From Hybos culiciformis (lineage: Eukaryota; Arthropoda; Insecta; Diptera; Hybotidae), in NCBI GenBank assembly GCA_964007475.1, contig OZ023274.1, forward strand, positions 89,427,213 to 89,491,212: DNA of 64,000 nucleotides. The letters are read 5' to 3'. The position numbers and the translations under genes are program-made. Within the stretch, counting starts at the first letter, position 1. Each line of letters begins with the position of its first letter. Shown here one piece after another: positions 24,121-37,514 of this stretch. The notes under the pieces are model-generated. The model ran no database searches. It was not told the origin of the DNA and worked only from the letters and a program-made list of their open reading frames with translations.

Positions 24121-27100
24121 TTCTGATTTCAGGAAAATAGTTTAAGGCATTTTTTTTAAATGAAATAGTTCCTTCGAGCAATTAAATTTTTGGTAGCCAC
24201 ATCGACGCCAGGTCACGAAGTTAGGGTATTTTCAAATAAAAAAATTCATTTCCATTTCATTGTTGCGTTTACTTGTTTGCGTACGATTACTCTTTCTTGA
24301 GATTAAATTTAATTGTACAAACATAATTTTATTTGACGAATGGATGGAATGTGTTAGAATCATATATATCATATATATTAATATACATTATATATTTTTA
24401 ATTTTCTTTTTATAATTGACTTATATTTTTCACTCAAAAGTAGTTACATATTATTTTATTAAATTTTATTAAATAGGACTATTTTATAATCATAGAGCTT
24501 GGTGAATACGAAATTTTCCTCTAACAATTTTAAAATATTTTTTATTTTTTTTCCTCAAGTATTAAATTCCAATAACTTGCGTAAATTTCACGTGGACTTA
24601 ACAATCATCACGTTAAATTTCAATGGCCATCAAAATATAGTTCTGAAACTATTAAATAATACTAAAAGTTTTAACAATTCATTATTTGGCTTCTTTATTA
24701 TTAAATCAAAATTTTAGTGATTATAAATGTGAATAAGTTTTTTATTAAGTTTTCTCAATGTTAGATTATGATCATAAATATATACATAGTTCCTTTGTTT
24801 AAACTGAATGTGCTTAATATTGAACGGGTTAATTTGAATTTTGAATTATTTTAAATTTTTCATGTTTTTAGTATTGATTGCTCGTTTCGGAAACTCTTTA
24901 AAAATTTTAAGATTTTAATAAAATTTCCATGACAGAATCGTTATATAGTTTGAGAATTCTAGAACTACTGTAGTTGTATATGATAGAATGAATATTGCAA
25001 CTTCTCATTAACCATTATAAAAAAAATCGGGCTTTCTATGTTCTTAAGAACTTGAATTTATAATTATATGTTTTTATTTTAATTCTTAAATTAAAGATAT
25101 TTCCATCATTATTGACTGTATACAACAAATTTTTGATTTTTTAATTTAATTATGCAAATATTGTCAGAATTTAATAAAGACCACAATATGCTTTCTATCG
25201 ATAAAAATTATATGAACCGAATTCAATTAACGTATATGTAATTTTTATTACGTTCATTATGTATGTACGTACGTACATATATGTATTTATGAAATTTATC
25301 GAAATGAGAGATTATCATTCATAATAATATGGTAATTAGCTTTACAGTTAAATGATATCATTAATTACTGATTTTTTGGGTTTTATATGTACATATAATT
25401 TTTTTTTTTCTGTTAATTGGTAAAATTGGTGAGTGAAAATAATAATAATAATAATAAAAAAGATTGCTATATTTTTCTGAAATTATTTTATTAATTATAT
25501 ATAATTTTGAAAATACCATATACATACATATAAAAAATAATAATTATGATAAAAAATTTTACCTGCAAGAAATTCTAATAGCCTCCAAAATTAATTTTTA
25601 TATTAAATATACACAAGTTAGATTTGTCATTTTCAAATCGAATTCTAATAACTATCAAAACATACCAAAAATTAAATTTTTACTCAAGAACCAATTGGTC
25701 AAATATTAAATTCTTGATAAAAGTCCCGGTTGGCGTTAAATCTTCTTAATTTGGCAATGCTGATTTAGGCCTAATGACCAACTTTTCGCATTTTAGTTGC
25801 AAAGAAATCTTATTTCGTACTATTTTTATATAAAATATAAAATCTGCACAAGAGAACAGATGATAGTAAAATATTAATAACGAAGCAAATGTAACTAGTA
25901 TAACACTATTCATTGCATTTCATATTATATCTTAGTTACGTAGTATTTTATTATATATAACAATATAACCATTGTTTTTTCTTACTAAAATAACAAAAAT
26001 AAAAAAATCTTTTTAGATATAAAAACAAAAATGTATCTTTATAGATTTTTAATAATAAAAATGCAGTGAAATATCTAAAATGCTATAAAAAAAAAGCTTC
26101 ACAAAAAAAAAAAAATGAAAACCGTATCTAAAAAGCTTATTAAAAAACATTTCACGTTGGAAAAAAATATCTCTTGATTGGAAAAGGACCAGCAATTCGA
26201 CGCCAGAAAAGGCTTAATTGCATAGTCACCGTAAACGTAATTTAAAACAAAATACTTATGATTTTTTTTTCTATACATACACAATAATGTACATTGATCG
26301 AAAAAAAAAATTAGAAATGCTATGTACATTTATGGTGGTTTGGTACCTTTGAATCACGAATTTCATTAAATTAGAATATGGTTCGAATTAATTAAGGTCT
26401 ATCTTTTTTGGTATAACTGTGCAGAGGTAGAGTATTAAGAACAATTGTTTCTTCCTGTTAAATCAGTCAGAAAAATTCTAAATTTAGTTAGGCATGTTAT
26501 TCCTAAAAAAATAATGTTTAAGATATTATTAGTTCGAGTCGATAAAAATTTGTATTAATTAATCTTTTGAAACTTTTTAAATTTCATATTTAGAGATACG
26601 GAAAAAATGTAATTAATGTAGATATATAGTAATTTGTAAAAAAAATTAAGAAAAAAATTGGACATAAATTTTGGCAGAATGGTATCGAAAAGTTCCCTCA
26701 TTTAGAGAATCAAAATATATGAAAAATGGACTTAATTTAAGTATCTGTATTAGAGATAGAAATAAGATCTGAACCTACATAAATAAAACAGGAAAACAAA
26801 AATTTTCGATTACGCACAGATATCGAACTGGAATCGCAAACTTATTACTGATATCGCCGTATATTAACTGGTTGAAAAATAAATTTATAACACTTCCACA
26901 TTGCATTAGAATTATATACATAGATGAAATTTAAATATAGGAAATAGTGCGTTTGATAAAAAAAACTATACCTATCTACAATTTTATACTGTTAATTTTC
27001 TTTTTTTTTAGCAGAAAAAAAATCTATACAGAATTAAGCTAAAAAAGTGCACAAACATGTACAGAAAAAATAACAAGAATCTCTAATAAATGTCGCATAC

Positions 27101-30100
27101 GATTGGCTACGTTATTGAAACGGATTAAGTTAAAATTAAAAAAAAAAATTAAGTTGCCAAAACTAAAATCTATTACGTAAAAGATGATTATTTTGGATGA
27201 CAACCGAAATCTAGATTCTTATCTTAAATATATACTACATAAATGAGTTATTAAGTTATTATGAATAAATAAATGCTAAGTTTAATTTTCAACTTTTTTT
27301 TTTATACATATTTTTGACAGTAATGTTGTACTTTATCCAGTTTGAGATTATAGTGAATTTGATAATTCCTGAATTTTAAAACGATACTATTTAGGCTTTG
27401 AATAATATAATATTTTTTCTATTTGTGCTTTCATTTTTATTACTTCGACCATTATCAGTGCTTAATTTATATGCCCCAAAAATGATACTTTGGTACTAAT
27501 AAGTGTAAGAAAATACAAAAAAATTAGATTTAAGTAAACCTATATATTTTTCTGTGTTTACTTACACTTATTATAGTACCATCGTCTTTGTGGTCAAATT
27601 AAGCACTGATGATGGTCAAAGTAAGAAAAATAAAATCGCAAAAATCAACAAAAAGTTTAAGTTATCAATATGCCTAAGAGCAAATTCTGTTGATAACTGT
27701 TTTGCAAAAGGAAACGTACTACGTAATAAACATAATATTTTTTTGTGAAAGACGGTAAAAGCTCACTGGCTTGTCCGTCAGCCTTCAGCCACTGATGTGC
27801 TCAATTGGGTTGACGGTTCTAAATATAATATTTTGTTTTAAATATTCTGAACTTTATGCTTAAAATATCTACATTCATTATTTTTAAGATCAGGCGTTAC
27901 TAAAATTAAAATGTTTGACATTAAAGTATTTTAATGTCACTTAGTTTAGAAACAAACTTTATTTAAAAACTTTGTTCGAAAACGTCACGTCAATGGCTTA
28001 CGAATAAAGGCAGATTTTGTGCATATTTTGCCCTTTTCTAATCAACTATATAGTTTACTCTTTTTACAAGGTTTTTGCCAACATTGAATGGAGAATATTA
28101 ATGAAAAGAATTCATGATAGGAAATTAAAGCTTAAAAAAGTATTGCAACTTGCATAATGCATGTACTTTTACATATCTTTTAATCTTTTTTTTTTTTAAA
28201 TAACGCTCTAAGTTTTTGAACCAATCGCATATTAATTGCATGTGGATTTTATGAGGCGGGGTTGAATTTATGGGAAAAATAATTTTATATCTTTTAAATT
28301 TTTGATGTTATATTTCTTCGTATTATATGGCGTATTATATTAATATTATTTAATCTTATTTGAAATTACTGGAACATTATTAATAATTATGAGTTCTCTA
28401 ATGACAGTAAAAGTTGTTAGAATACTTTAAGATATTTTTAAGAGGACTCTCGATAAGAACAGATTTTTTGTAGCAAACTGACTACACGCAAAATAATCCA
28501 CACAAAATTATATTTTCGTAATTTTAATGCAATAAAGGTATATTAAAAAAACATAGTCAATCTGTTCAGGTTAACGCTGAAGAATATTTTTACAAAAACG
28601 AAGGAAGGACCGTGAGAACAACTACGCATCCATTTGAAAGTTATAATTTAAATTTTTTTCTAACAAAATCGAGATGTTGAGAAACTTATCGGAAATTTAT
28701 CTGAATACTTTCGTCATATATATATATATTCTTGAAGCAATTAGAGACTAAAAATTAAATAAAGATACACCCTTAACTTTACATTATGTATGTTATTTTT
28801 TACAATTTTTTTAGAAAAACTAAGATTTTAACAATGATTAAAAAGTTTCAATAACATTATTTAAACCTGAAATAAAAATAAAAATCTATTTTTATTAATT
28901 ATTATTTTTTAAATGAATCTAATAACATAAATAAAATATAAATCCTTGTTGATAAATTCACATCCCTCTGAGCATAATAATTTGTCTTAGTAAGTTCAAA
29001 AAAACTAAAATTTATGTGATTTTTCTATTTGGTGTTTTATAAAATTAAAAAAAAAACAATTTTCTTTCTACTTCTTTGGTTCAGCTTAGAATAAATTTAA
29101 CTTGCTATGATTAAACTTATATTCTATACGGACGGATTAAAAATGATATTATTATACCTATAATTTTCTGCTTAACGTACTATCGAATAGAATATAATGA
29201 ATGGAAATTATTTATTCTCAAATTTATTAATTCACACTTCACAAAATTTTTTTTTACAAACATTTTTTCAAATACAAAAAAGTTAAAAAAAAAGGATTTC
29301 CTTCATTACATAATTTGAAAAATTTGGCGTAATTTATGTAAATTTTTAAAAATACAAAAATTTTTATAATATTGGTTACAAAAAAAAGAAATAGATAATA
29401 TTATTTTTTGACTCAGCTGAATTTTTAACAGAAACCTTTAAACTTATAAATATTATTTTAATTTTTTATTTTTTTTTGCAAAATAAATGTATCAGATTTG
29501 GTTTTTTACCCGTCCTTAATTATTATACTTTTTTTTTCGTTTTCATTTTTAGTGAGTCTATGCTTCCTCATATAAAACTATGTAGATATATGTATATATT
29601 TTCATTTTCTCATATATAAGGTATTTTCGTTTTAGATAAAAAATAATTTTGACTTCTACATCATTTACCCACATTCTGTAGAGATGAGGTGCAGAAAATA
29701 CTATACATGATGAAAAATTGTACCTTGTTGGTCAAACAGTTTTTTCTAACTTTTATTTTTTATTTCCAATTTTCAAAAAAAAAAAAAAAAAAAGGAATAA
29801 AGCAAAAATGATTGCAAATGAAGTTGATTACTTAAAAAAAAAATGAGTCGCGGAAAAAAAATAAAATAGAAAATATAATGTTATATTGCTGTCCTCGTAA
29901 GAGTTCGCTCATATATCTTCAATTTTCTATAACTCATGGTGTTACAGAGTATATACAATTTTTCAGAAAATTTTATTCTTATAAAAGACAATTTTTGTTA
30001 TAAATTTAACATTTTCTTTTTACGTTTGGAGCTTTGAATCAAGAACGAAACGAAGTCAAATTAAAAACTCGTCTTCGATCCACTCATTAAATAGAATATC

Positions 30101-33100
30101 CAATTAAATGAGCGATCACACAAATAAATGAAGCTCATTATGTACTTCAATAAAATTTTATGTTTCGGCGTATTATTTATATTTTGTATTAACTTAGTTG
30201 TGGTTGCTGTTTATTTATCTGCCTAGGTTTTCAATTTTCTTCGAAACTATGACTAAATATTTACACTTATTAGTTTTTCCCATATTCACATTAATACACT
30301 TTGATATTTCTTCAAATGTGGGTCTACTAGGTTATTTGGTTTGTAACCTAACTCTAAATAGTCCAAATTTCTAAATCATTATACGATAAAATTGTATCTT
30401 GGAACTGGGGGTGATGTTTGTTCAAGACTTTTCTGACAACTTCTCACAATTGTAGAAATAAATGAAATAATTTCCAATATAAAATATTGAATCAAAAAAT
30501 ATAGTTATAAGTTTAACTACACAAAAAAAAAAATTTATTCAAAATATTTTCACTAGAATAGAAAATTGCGACTTATCGCAAAATTATAGCGTAGCAAAGA
30601 AATGCTATTTTTTTTTTTACTATACTAACTAAATAATAACGAAAAAATATAATGGAAAAAAAAAAATAAAATAGAAGAATTTTCAATTGAAAAAAATTAT
30701 GGACATTTGAGTTTAAAATAAAAATAAAAAAAAAAAATTAAAAAAAAAAAATTGTTATTGGAAGTTATGTAAATTTATATTTGTACAAATGTGTAATGAA
30801 AAACTTGGTGGTTATTTTTACTTCTCCATTGATTTAGAAACAAACAATGTTGGCGCAAAATAGTTATAATTTTGTTATTTATTTCTTTGATCGTTTCGGT
30901 TCTAACATTTATGAAGTATTTTATATTTAAAAATATTAAAAATTTCAAATAATTTATAAGTAAGTATGTTGACTATACAATTATATTTTGATTTTGAATT
31001 ATTCTGGTTTTAACTTCAAATTCCAACGAATTTCAAAGGCAAAAACTAAATCTAGAGTTAGTTGAAGGCAGCGATTGATATACGAATAGGTACATTAGGC
31101 TCGATATAGAGCGGCAAATAATTTGGATAAATAATGGGTGTCAAATTATTAGAAATAGTTATCGGCCGAAATAGTATAAAAATAGAATTTTATTTAGCAG
31201 AAATTTTATATACCTATAAAAAAGTGATATGAAAATTATAAATAAATAAAATAAAATATTGAAATTAATTGTGACAATTTTTTAATACTGTCTAAAATCT
31301 ACATATGTGTAAACTTGCCAAGCTCATTGCATGATGACCTAACTCTATGAAGCTAGTCAGCAAGAGTTTCCCATCGCATAAGCCCCATAATGACATAATA
31401 ACATTTCATATTATCAAATTTAAAATGGCATTAGTTTAATTGAACCCTCAATTTCTATTTTCACTGGCATGAGCCAGAACTTATTGTGCTTATGTTTTGT
31501 GCACATATAAGTTCCAAAAAATAAAACGGAAATTTGAGCAAGATAAAAAAAAAAAAATCTTTAAAATTATATGAAAAAAAAAAAAAAAAATTTTTGTTTT
31601 TTCTCAGCATAAAACGTAATGTGTAATTGTCTATGATTCTAATAATTCAAATGCTACATACATTGAATTTATTTTTTTTTTGTGAAATAAAAATTGGTAC
31701 ATTTTACATACAAACATATGAATATGTATCCTTAATGTATGTTTATGCCACCTCTATATATTTGGAAAGAGCTTAAAAATATATAAAAGCGATGGCAAAA
31801 ACAAGTTTTGTGCTTTCGAGAATTTAACGTCGAATAGAAAAATTAATTCCTTTGAGGCGTGTAAATTATTATTATGTATTGTATGTATAAATATATATAC
31901 ATTTTTTTATAGTTAAAATTCGCGAAACAAGAATGAAATAAAATTTAGCTACTACAAAAAAAAAAAAAGTACAAAAAAAAAAATACATTTCATATGTGAA
32001 AAATAAAAAATTTTGAAAATGAAAATATTTGCTTATCTGCTTGCTTGCTGCTATTTTTTTTTTCCTATGTTTTATTTACTTATTTGTTTTTCTTTTTTTA
32101 ACTACGAAAAAATTTAATTCAATTTTCGAATAGTGAATTTTTTTTTTTTTGTTTTTATTCTTGGAAGCTTTTTCTTTTACTTAATATCATTCCATTATTT
32201 CAATTAAAAAAAAAACAAAAAAAAAACTAAAAATTAAATAAGCAAACTCATTCAATTAAATTCAGAAAAAGAAAAAAATTTTATATTTATTTTTATATTA
32301 TTAGGTAAATGTTTGCTTGTACAGAACTTTTGCAGCGCCAAGAGATGTTCAAATATCTAGCGAGATAGTAATTGACAGAACTTAAACTGATTAACTTCTG
32401 AGTAAAAAAAAGTCTTTATTCTATCGTCTTTATTTTTACGAATTTTTATAATTTGTGTGTGTTTTTTTTAATTAAATTCAATTTCGATATTAATTTGCTT
32501 TATTTTCACACAAAACTGAAGATTTCGAAGAAAGTTCAGTAGACTGAAAAAGAGTTAACAATTTTTAAATTTATATTGTTAAAGTTTAACTTAGTAACAT
32601 CCTATGGCAATTATCGCATTTTTATATTGCCAGCTACAAAATCATTATGCACTAAGTAATATAAGATATTAGATTTTATGCAGTTAGTACTGTTATAGTA
32701 AGTCATATTTTATCTACCTAACTCTAATAATGATATTATCGATAAAGACTATATTGATCTTACATATAGTTGTGTTCTTTTTTCACATTCACAATATCTT
32801 ATTTGGTTGAAACTATTATTTTTGGAGCAAAACAAACGTGCAAATATAAAAATATTCAAACATATTCAAATTTCATAAAATTATAATTTCGGGAAATTGG
32901 GTTATATTGATTTTCATTTAATAATTATCTGGATTTAATGTTAATCAAGTTATAAAGTCTAGTGTACTACAAAATATTTCAAAGAATATGTAATGTTAAG
33001 CAAGTAATATTAGATAGTTGAATAAACATTAGAATATGATTCGGAGGTAGAAGATTTGGTATACATTTAAATTAGTTTCTAATGTTCCGAATGAGAATTT

Positions 33101-33393
33101 ATATTGTGGTAGAAGATTGTTTTGAAGATTTAAAAAAGAAACTTTTGTGAGAAATAGGGCAATCATTAAGTGATGGCTGTTTCGATTTTTGGTTTTTGCT
33201 ATATCTTTGTTTGTAATATAAAAAATAAAAAAATATATAAAATATTTTTTTTTTAACTGTAATCAATAAAATATAATAAAATGTAGTTAAATACTACTAA
33301 CAAAATTTACTAATTTTTAATTATTTTTGTATTCAAATAAATGGAAAGTACATAATTTAAAAATGATGTATGAGATCTGCGTATAATGTTTGT
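24121..33393. other. AT-rich intergenic DNA downstream of the protease gene
   Basis: I recognise no gene. An (AAT)6 run lies at 25438-25455, and long homopolymer A/T tracts occur near 29780, 30700, 31580 and 32140. A decayed B-box-like sequence may lie near 26820-26840. A possible ATTAAA poly(A) signal for the minus-strand protease gene is at 33316-33321, about 75 nt past its stop. Confidence 0.5.
27421..27644. repeat. Diverged inverted repeat, possible old MITE
   Basis: The left arm (27421-27514) and right arm (about 27553-27644) are inverted copies. Shared blocks include ATCAGTGCTTAATTT and AATAAGTGTAAG with their complements, interrupted by small indels. The spacer is about 40 bp. No target duplication is visible, so the original ends are uncertain. 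Confidence 0.6.
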
Positions 33394-33757
33394 TTAATTT
33401 GCTGCTTTTCGACAGAAAGATTCATCGGTATGACTTTGTATCCATTCTAAGTATGATGTGACTCTCGTATAGATGGATGGGTCGTTTCCACAAATCTTTC
33501 CAAAACTTATAATACCTATTAAGAAAAATCGATTGTATCGCCGAATTAAAGGGCCGCCTGAATCAAATTGGCATGCATCAGTTGGTGGTGAAAAAGTACA
33601 CATTTGACTTGAATACATAAAAGGATAAGTCGAATGGCAGAAATTATACGGTTTTACTTGTGTAGTTGCTTTCAATAAAACATCTGACTTGGGTCCAGCA
33701 AAAAATTTAGTCCCCCATCCAGCTATATCTGCATAATCATTCTCAAATAAATTAAAT
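33394..33757 (-). CDS. CUB-protease last exon with catalytic serine
   Basis: It follows AATTTCTAG and runs 120 codons to TAA at 33394-33396. It holds AGWGT, four Cys pairing as in trypsins, DACQFDSGGPL with the catalytic S334, SFGKICGNDPSIYTRV and the C-terminal helix SYLEWIQS. The upstream intron is only 69 nt. Confidence 0.93.
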
Positions 33758-35609
33758 CTAGAAATTAATTTTAAGAATATTAATTTAGCTAAATCAGTCT
33801 TAGATAAATTAAAATATTTTCATTACTTGTATAAAAAAGGTAAACAAACTGGTCCGACTCCCCTTGAAAATTTGATTTTTTCTGAGGTTTTCAATAGGGC
33901 AATATCATTTAGGTCTTCTAAGTCAGGTCTGTAGTTCTCATGTAGTATAAAATAAACGATTTTGTACAAAGCTTTATATGGTGAGTCATTATCTGAAAAT
34001 ATTTAAAAATTATAATAGGGACACGAAAATTATCTTGGCTTGAATCCTCAATAAATGTGCTGGATAAGGTTTAATTTACTTTTAACATTATGAGCTCCAA
34101 CTAATGCGCCAATGTTATTTGTTCCACTAGCTTTGATGCAATGTGCAGCTGTTAAAATATAACTGCTACTAACTGAAAATTATATATAAAATTATATAAT
34201 TATCAATATACGAATTCGAAATATAACAAAGTTTATGAAATATATATGACAACGTAGATATCTGCTTCTCTATAAATTAAAGCATTTCGCGTAATTATGA
34301 GGCTGCTGGGATTAAAACTTCCTGGTTGAATGTCTATTCGACTGGTCTTCCAGTTTCGTTAGAGATGTAAACACTAATCAATTTGTAGGCAAAGCACCCA
34401 CAAAGTATGAAAATGATTTAATGTTTTCAACCAGTTTCAAGGACTTGTTGAAAAACACTTTTAACAATAGCAGAGACAAGTAAATTTTGAGTTGTTTAAC
34501 ATTGATTCGAGCAATAAATCGATAAGAATTTATGAATGAAATATGCTTTAATTTACAGAAATTATTAGGCTGTTAATTAACTGAATATATACTTACTAAT
34601 ACTACCAGAGCAAAATATCTCTGTTCCAGAAATCAATGCCGCTATAAAAGGGAATTCATTGATTTTAGCTATTGTTCCACCAACAATTTTATTTGATTTA
34701 GACCATCCGCAGTCACATTGTTGTACTTCCAATGTAGCGGTACAATAAAATGACCCAGTTAAATAAGTATTTCTTGAGCGTGATATATAGGCCAAGGATA
34801 ATGAGTTTGAATGCGAAAGTTGTTGAAAATGTCCCTTCCCGCAAAAAACTTTGGTTTCGGGATTATCACCTTCAATTGAGAGATATAATATTTCATTATC
34901 ACAATTTTTCGATTGCTGTAAGAAAAATAAATGGATTAAAAATGCTGAAGTTACTAACAATATCTTGCATTGAGCGTTAATACATAACTACAGTAGGTGG
35001 AGTTGTTAATTTAATTTGACGACAAGAGTAAATATGAAGTAAATAGGAAATAATTTGACAATTGGAACAAGTCTGTCAGTTTTAGTCTAATAGATTAATC
35101 TTATTAAATTAAACTTTAAAGATAAAGTTTTTCATTTTCTCAACGAGAGATATTTCGATATTAATTTTATCAACTAAAATAAAGAATTTAGTTATACGAA
35201 TTTTCAGAAAATAAAACAAATTAAAATTTAAATATCAAGAGAAGCGCGTGCGACCGACGTGTTAATTTTATTTTGCTGGGTATATTAATATTCTGACTCT
35301 TAAATTTGACATTTTGGTTTCGAATCGAGAATTCGAGATATTACACTATGTTAGTTTTTTTTTTTATAAAAATATAATTTCTTTTTACCTTATTCGTATT
35401 AAGCTGGCAACTAAGTCTTATTTTATAATTGGGTGGCGCAACAATATGATAACGACATGAAGATCCTGGTGGATAATAATTAGGAAAATTTGGTGAATAG
35501 ATGGCAATTGTACGATTCTCTGTTCCTAAAACAATTTTGTGATCACATTGTTCATACAAACCTAACGTACTGTGTATCATTAATATGCATTGAAATTTGA
35601 ATAAAAGAC
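33394..35609 (-). CDS. Secreted CUB-domain trypsin-like serine protease (zymogen)
   Basis: Supported coding exons, in transcript order, are 35609-35389, 34915-34597, 34172-34080, 33992-33827 and 33757-33394. All junctions keep frame. With a proposed 4-nt first exon the protein has 388 residues, and that numbering is used here. The CUB domain is about 23-139 (YSPNFPNYYPPG, C23/C53, C80/C100). A CDCGW linker Cys probably pairs with C262 of the catalytic domain. Activation would cut K151|IVGG. The triad is H192 (LTAAHC), D242 (NDIALL) and S334 (DSGGPL). Asp at chymotrypsin position 189 (D328) suggests cleavage after Arg/Lys. The architecture resembles the insect CUB-protease group that includes bee venom serine protease 34; a venom role is not implied. 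Odd points are Phe at position 193 and Ser at position 226. Physiological substrate unknown. Confidence 0.9.
33827..33992 (-). CDS. CUB-protease exon with catalytic aspartate
   Basis: This 166-nt exon follows ATTTTCAG and ends TACAA|GTAATG. It encodes YKIVYFILHENYRPD, then DLNDIALLKT with the catalytic D242, and GPVCLPF, whose Cys (C262) normally bonds to the propeptide linker. Confidence 0.92.
34080..34172 (-). CDS. CUB-protease exon with catalytic histidine
   Basis: This 93-nt exon follows ATTTTCAG and ends AAAA|GTAAAT. It continues the strand as ISSSYILTAAHC (catalytic H192) and LVGAHNVK. It is too short and split to stand out as an open frame, but the splice sites and motif are clear. 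Confidence 0.92.
34597..34915 (-). CDS. CUB-protease exon: rest of CUB, linker and activation site
   Basis: It follows TTTTTCTTACAG and ends ATTA|GTAAGT, entering in phase 0 and leaving in phase 1. It carries the second half of the CUB domain (C80, C100, C133), the CDCGW linker, the SNK|IVGG activation cleavage site and the first catalytic strand up to FCSGSI. Confidence 0.9.
35389..35609 (-). CDS. CUB-protease exon: signal region and first half of CUB
   Basis: It follows AAATTTCAG and ends AAG|GTAAAAAG. The frame is open through hydrophobic LLFKFQCILMIHS, then EQCDHKIVLG and the CUB hallmark SPNFPNYYPPG with C53 and C69. The first in-frame ATG lies at 35580-35578, but the hydrophobic residues upstream of it suggest the real start is in an earlier exon. 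Confidence 0.82.
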
Positions 35610-35915
35610 CTGAAATTTTTAAAAGTTGATTTACTTCTGTATTAAGCTTAATTACTGAAGATCAGAATCAGTTCTTCGATTATAATTTAGGTTTTATTTC
35701 TCGTAAGGAAAATTTAAAAACTAAGCACAAATTATCATCCTTATTTATTCGATTGGAAAAGTCTGTTTCTTTAAAATTGAAAGTAAAATTTCTCCAGTCA
35801 TTTTTGTTAAATTAAATTTTTGGTTGACAATCGTTCGCAAAAAAAGATAATTATCAGAAATCTTAATTTTTTTTTCTCTATTAAAAAATAGTGCAAAGAG
35901 CTTTGTAAAATTTAC

Positions 35916-35919
35916 CCAT
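35916..35919 (-). CDS. Proposed 4-nt first coding exon segment of the CUB-protease
   Basis: On the minus strand ATGG is followed by GTAAAT, a good donor. Joined to the next exon it completes Met-Gly-Leu-Leu in frame and gives a start for a roughly 20-residue signal peptide (MGLLFKFQCILMIHS). The intron would be 306 nt. The fit of phase and hydrophobicity supports it, but many donors exist nearby and no transcript is available. Confidence 0.3.
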
Positions 35920-36922
35920 CTAATTTGCTTAAAACAAAATTTTCTTCAACTCTTTCTATTAATTACGCTACTCCTGATTTGTACGAATCAGACAAAATTT
36001 ATCTTTTTTTTTTAATTAAGTAAAAATTAAATTTTTTCTTATAGATTAGAAAATTTTTCATCTAATAGGTTCATTACAATTTTTTAAACTATTTGCTTCC
36101 GTTGAAAAAAAAAACTGTAAAATTATTTTTTATTTTCAATTTTATAATAATAATGTTATTCAAAATTTTATTTTCTTACTTTAAAATTCCAATGAGATGA
36201 ATTATTCATCACATCGTTAAATTAGATTTTTCCGCTTTGTTTTAAAACTTCGTTACATAATTAATCATATGCAAATGGAGCTCGTATCATTTTTTTTGGA
36301 AAAGTTGACTTATTAGTTTTTATGTCTAAAATTAATCAGTCGTTTATTTGTTTGATTCACTAATAAGTTAAAATACAATTTGATGTTTCAAAATCTTGTA
36401 CTTTTGAATCTTAGCTTTGAAAATCTTGATTGTCTAAAAATGCTGATCTTTTATTTTATCAACGAAACCATATTTATATCATTACACTAGATAGGAAGTT
36501 GAAATTAAAAAAAAAAAGAACAGTATCATTCAAAAAATTTATACATTTTTATAAATAATTATAAGAAATACGTGTTGCTGAATTAATTATATCGAATTTA
36601 AAATTAAATTACAATACTCTACAATTTAATTCGAAAAATAAAATATGTAAAACAAAATGTATGAAAACTAATCTGCTATAAGTATAATATTGTTAATAAA
36701 TGATAAAAGTTTTGTACTACCTCATTTATAACAATATTAATGAATTAATTTTTTGAAGTTACTCTGCTTTTCACTCGCACATTATCTACATACATACTTT
36801 TTGAAATTCGGTCAAAAAGCCAGATTTGTTTTTGTATCAAAATTCTATTTTTTGAATAAAAATTAGAATAAATTATACCGTAGATTTGGAGCAAAAAAAA
36901 GTGTTTTATTTTCCGCATTTGT
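35920..36922. other. 5' flank of the CUB-protease gene
   Basis: This AT-rich DNA must hold the protease promoter if the proposed first exon is right. I could not pick a TATA box or initiator from the many AT runs, and no other gene is visible. Confidence 0.4.
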
Positions 36923-37514
36923 TATCGTTTTTAAGTTTATTCTTTTCTTTTTAATTATATACAGTCATTGTATTTATCCAGGATAAGAAACAGAGTGTAG
37001 TAGAACGATGTGACGTATTTGTGTTTCGATAACTTATTATTTTAAATTTACCAAATTTAACGAAATGAAGAAAACAATTTTTTAAATCATTGATTTGATC
37101 TAACTTCCAATTGTTGTTATTATTACTAACATCAAATCTTAGATAATTGTTTTTAAGCTGTGATTGTGTGGGCGCAGTTCCAAGCCTGGGCAAATAAAAT
37201 AGCCTGGATGCGATTGGATATCGTTTTTAAGTTTATTCTTTTCTTTTTAATTATATACAGTCATTGTATTTATCCAGGATAAGAAACAGAGTGTAGTAGA
37301 ACGATGTGACGTATTTGTGTTTCGATAACTTATTATTTTAAATTTACCAAATTTAACGAAATGAAGAAAACAATTTTTTAAATCATTGATTTGATCTAAC
37401 TTCCAATTGTTGTTATTATTACTAACATCAAATCTTAGATAATTGTTTTTAAGCTGTGATTGTGTGGGCGCAGTTCCTAGCCTGGGCAAATAAAATAGCC
37501 TGGATGCGATTGGA
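36923..37514. repeat. Near-identical 296-bp tandem duplication
   Basis: Copies 36923-37218 and 37219-37514 are identical except for one base I can see (CCAAGCC versus CCTAGCC). TATC follows each copy. Each copy carries the same 80-codon minus-strand open frame without an ATG start, so it is probably non-coding. The high identity means a very recent duplication, a homogenised satellite dimer or an assembly artefact. Confidence 0.9.

Noticed and set aside
34750..34980. Plus-strand open frame across the CUB exon
   Set aside because: It is antisense to the CUB-protease exon, with no independent support.
36951..37489. Two identical 80-codon minus-strand open frames
   Set aside because: They are carried by the tandem duplication, begin at TTG rather than ATG, and show no recognisable domain; identity reflects the DNA duplication.
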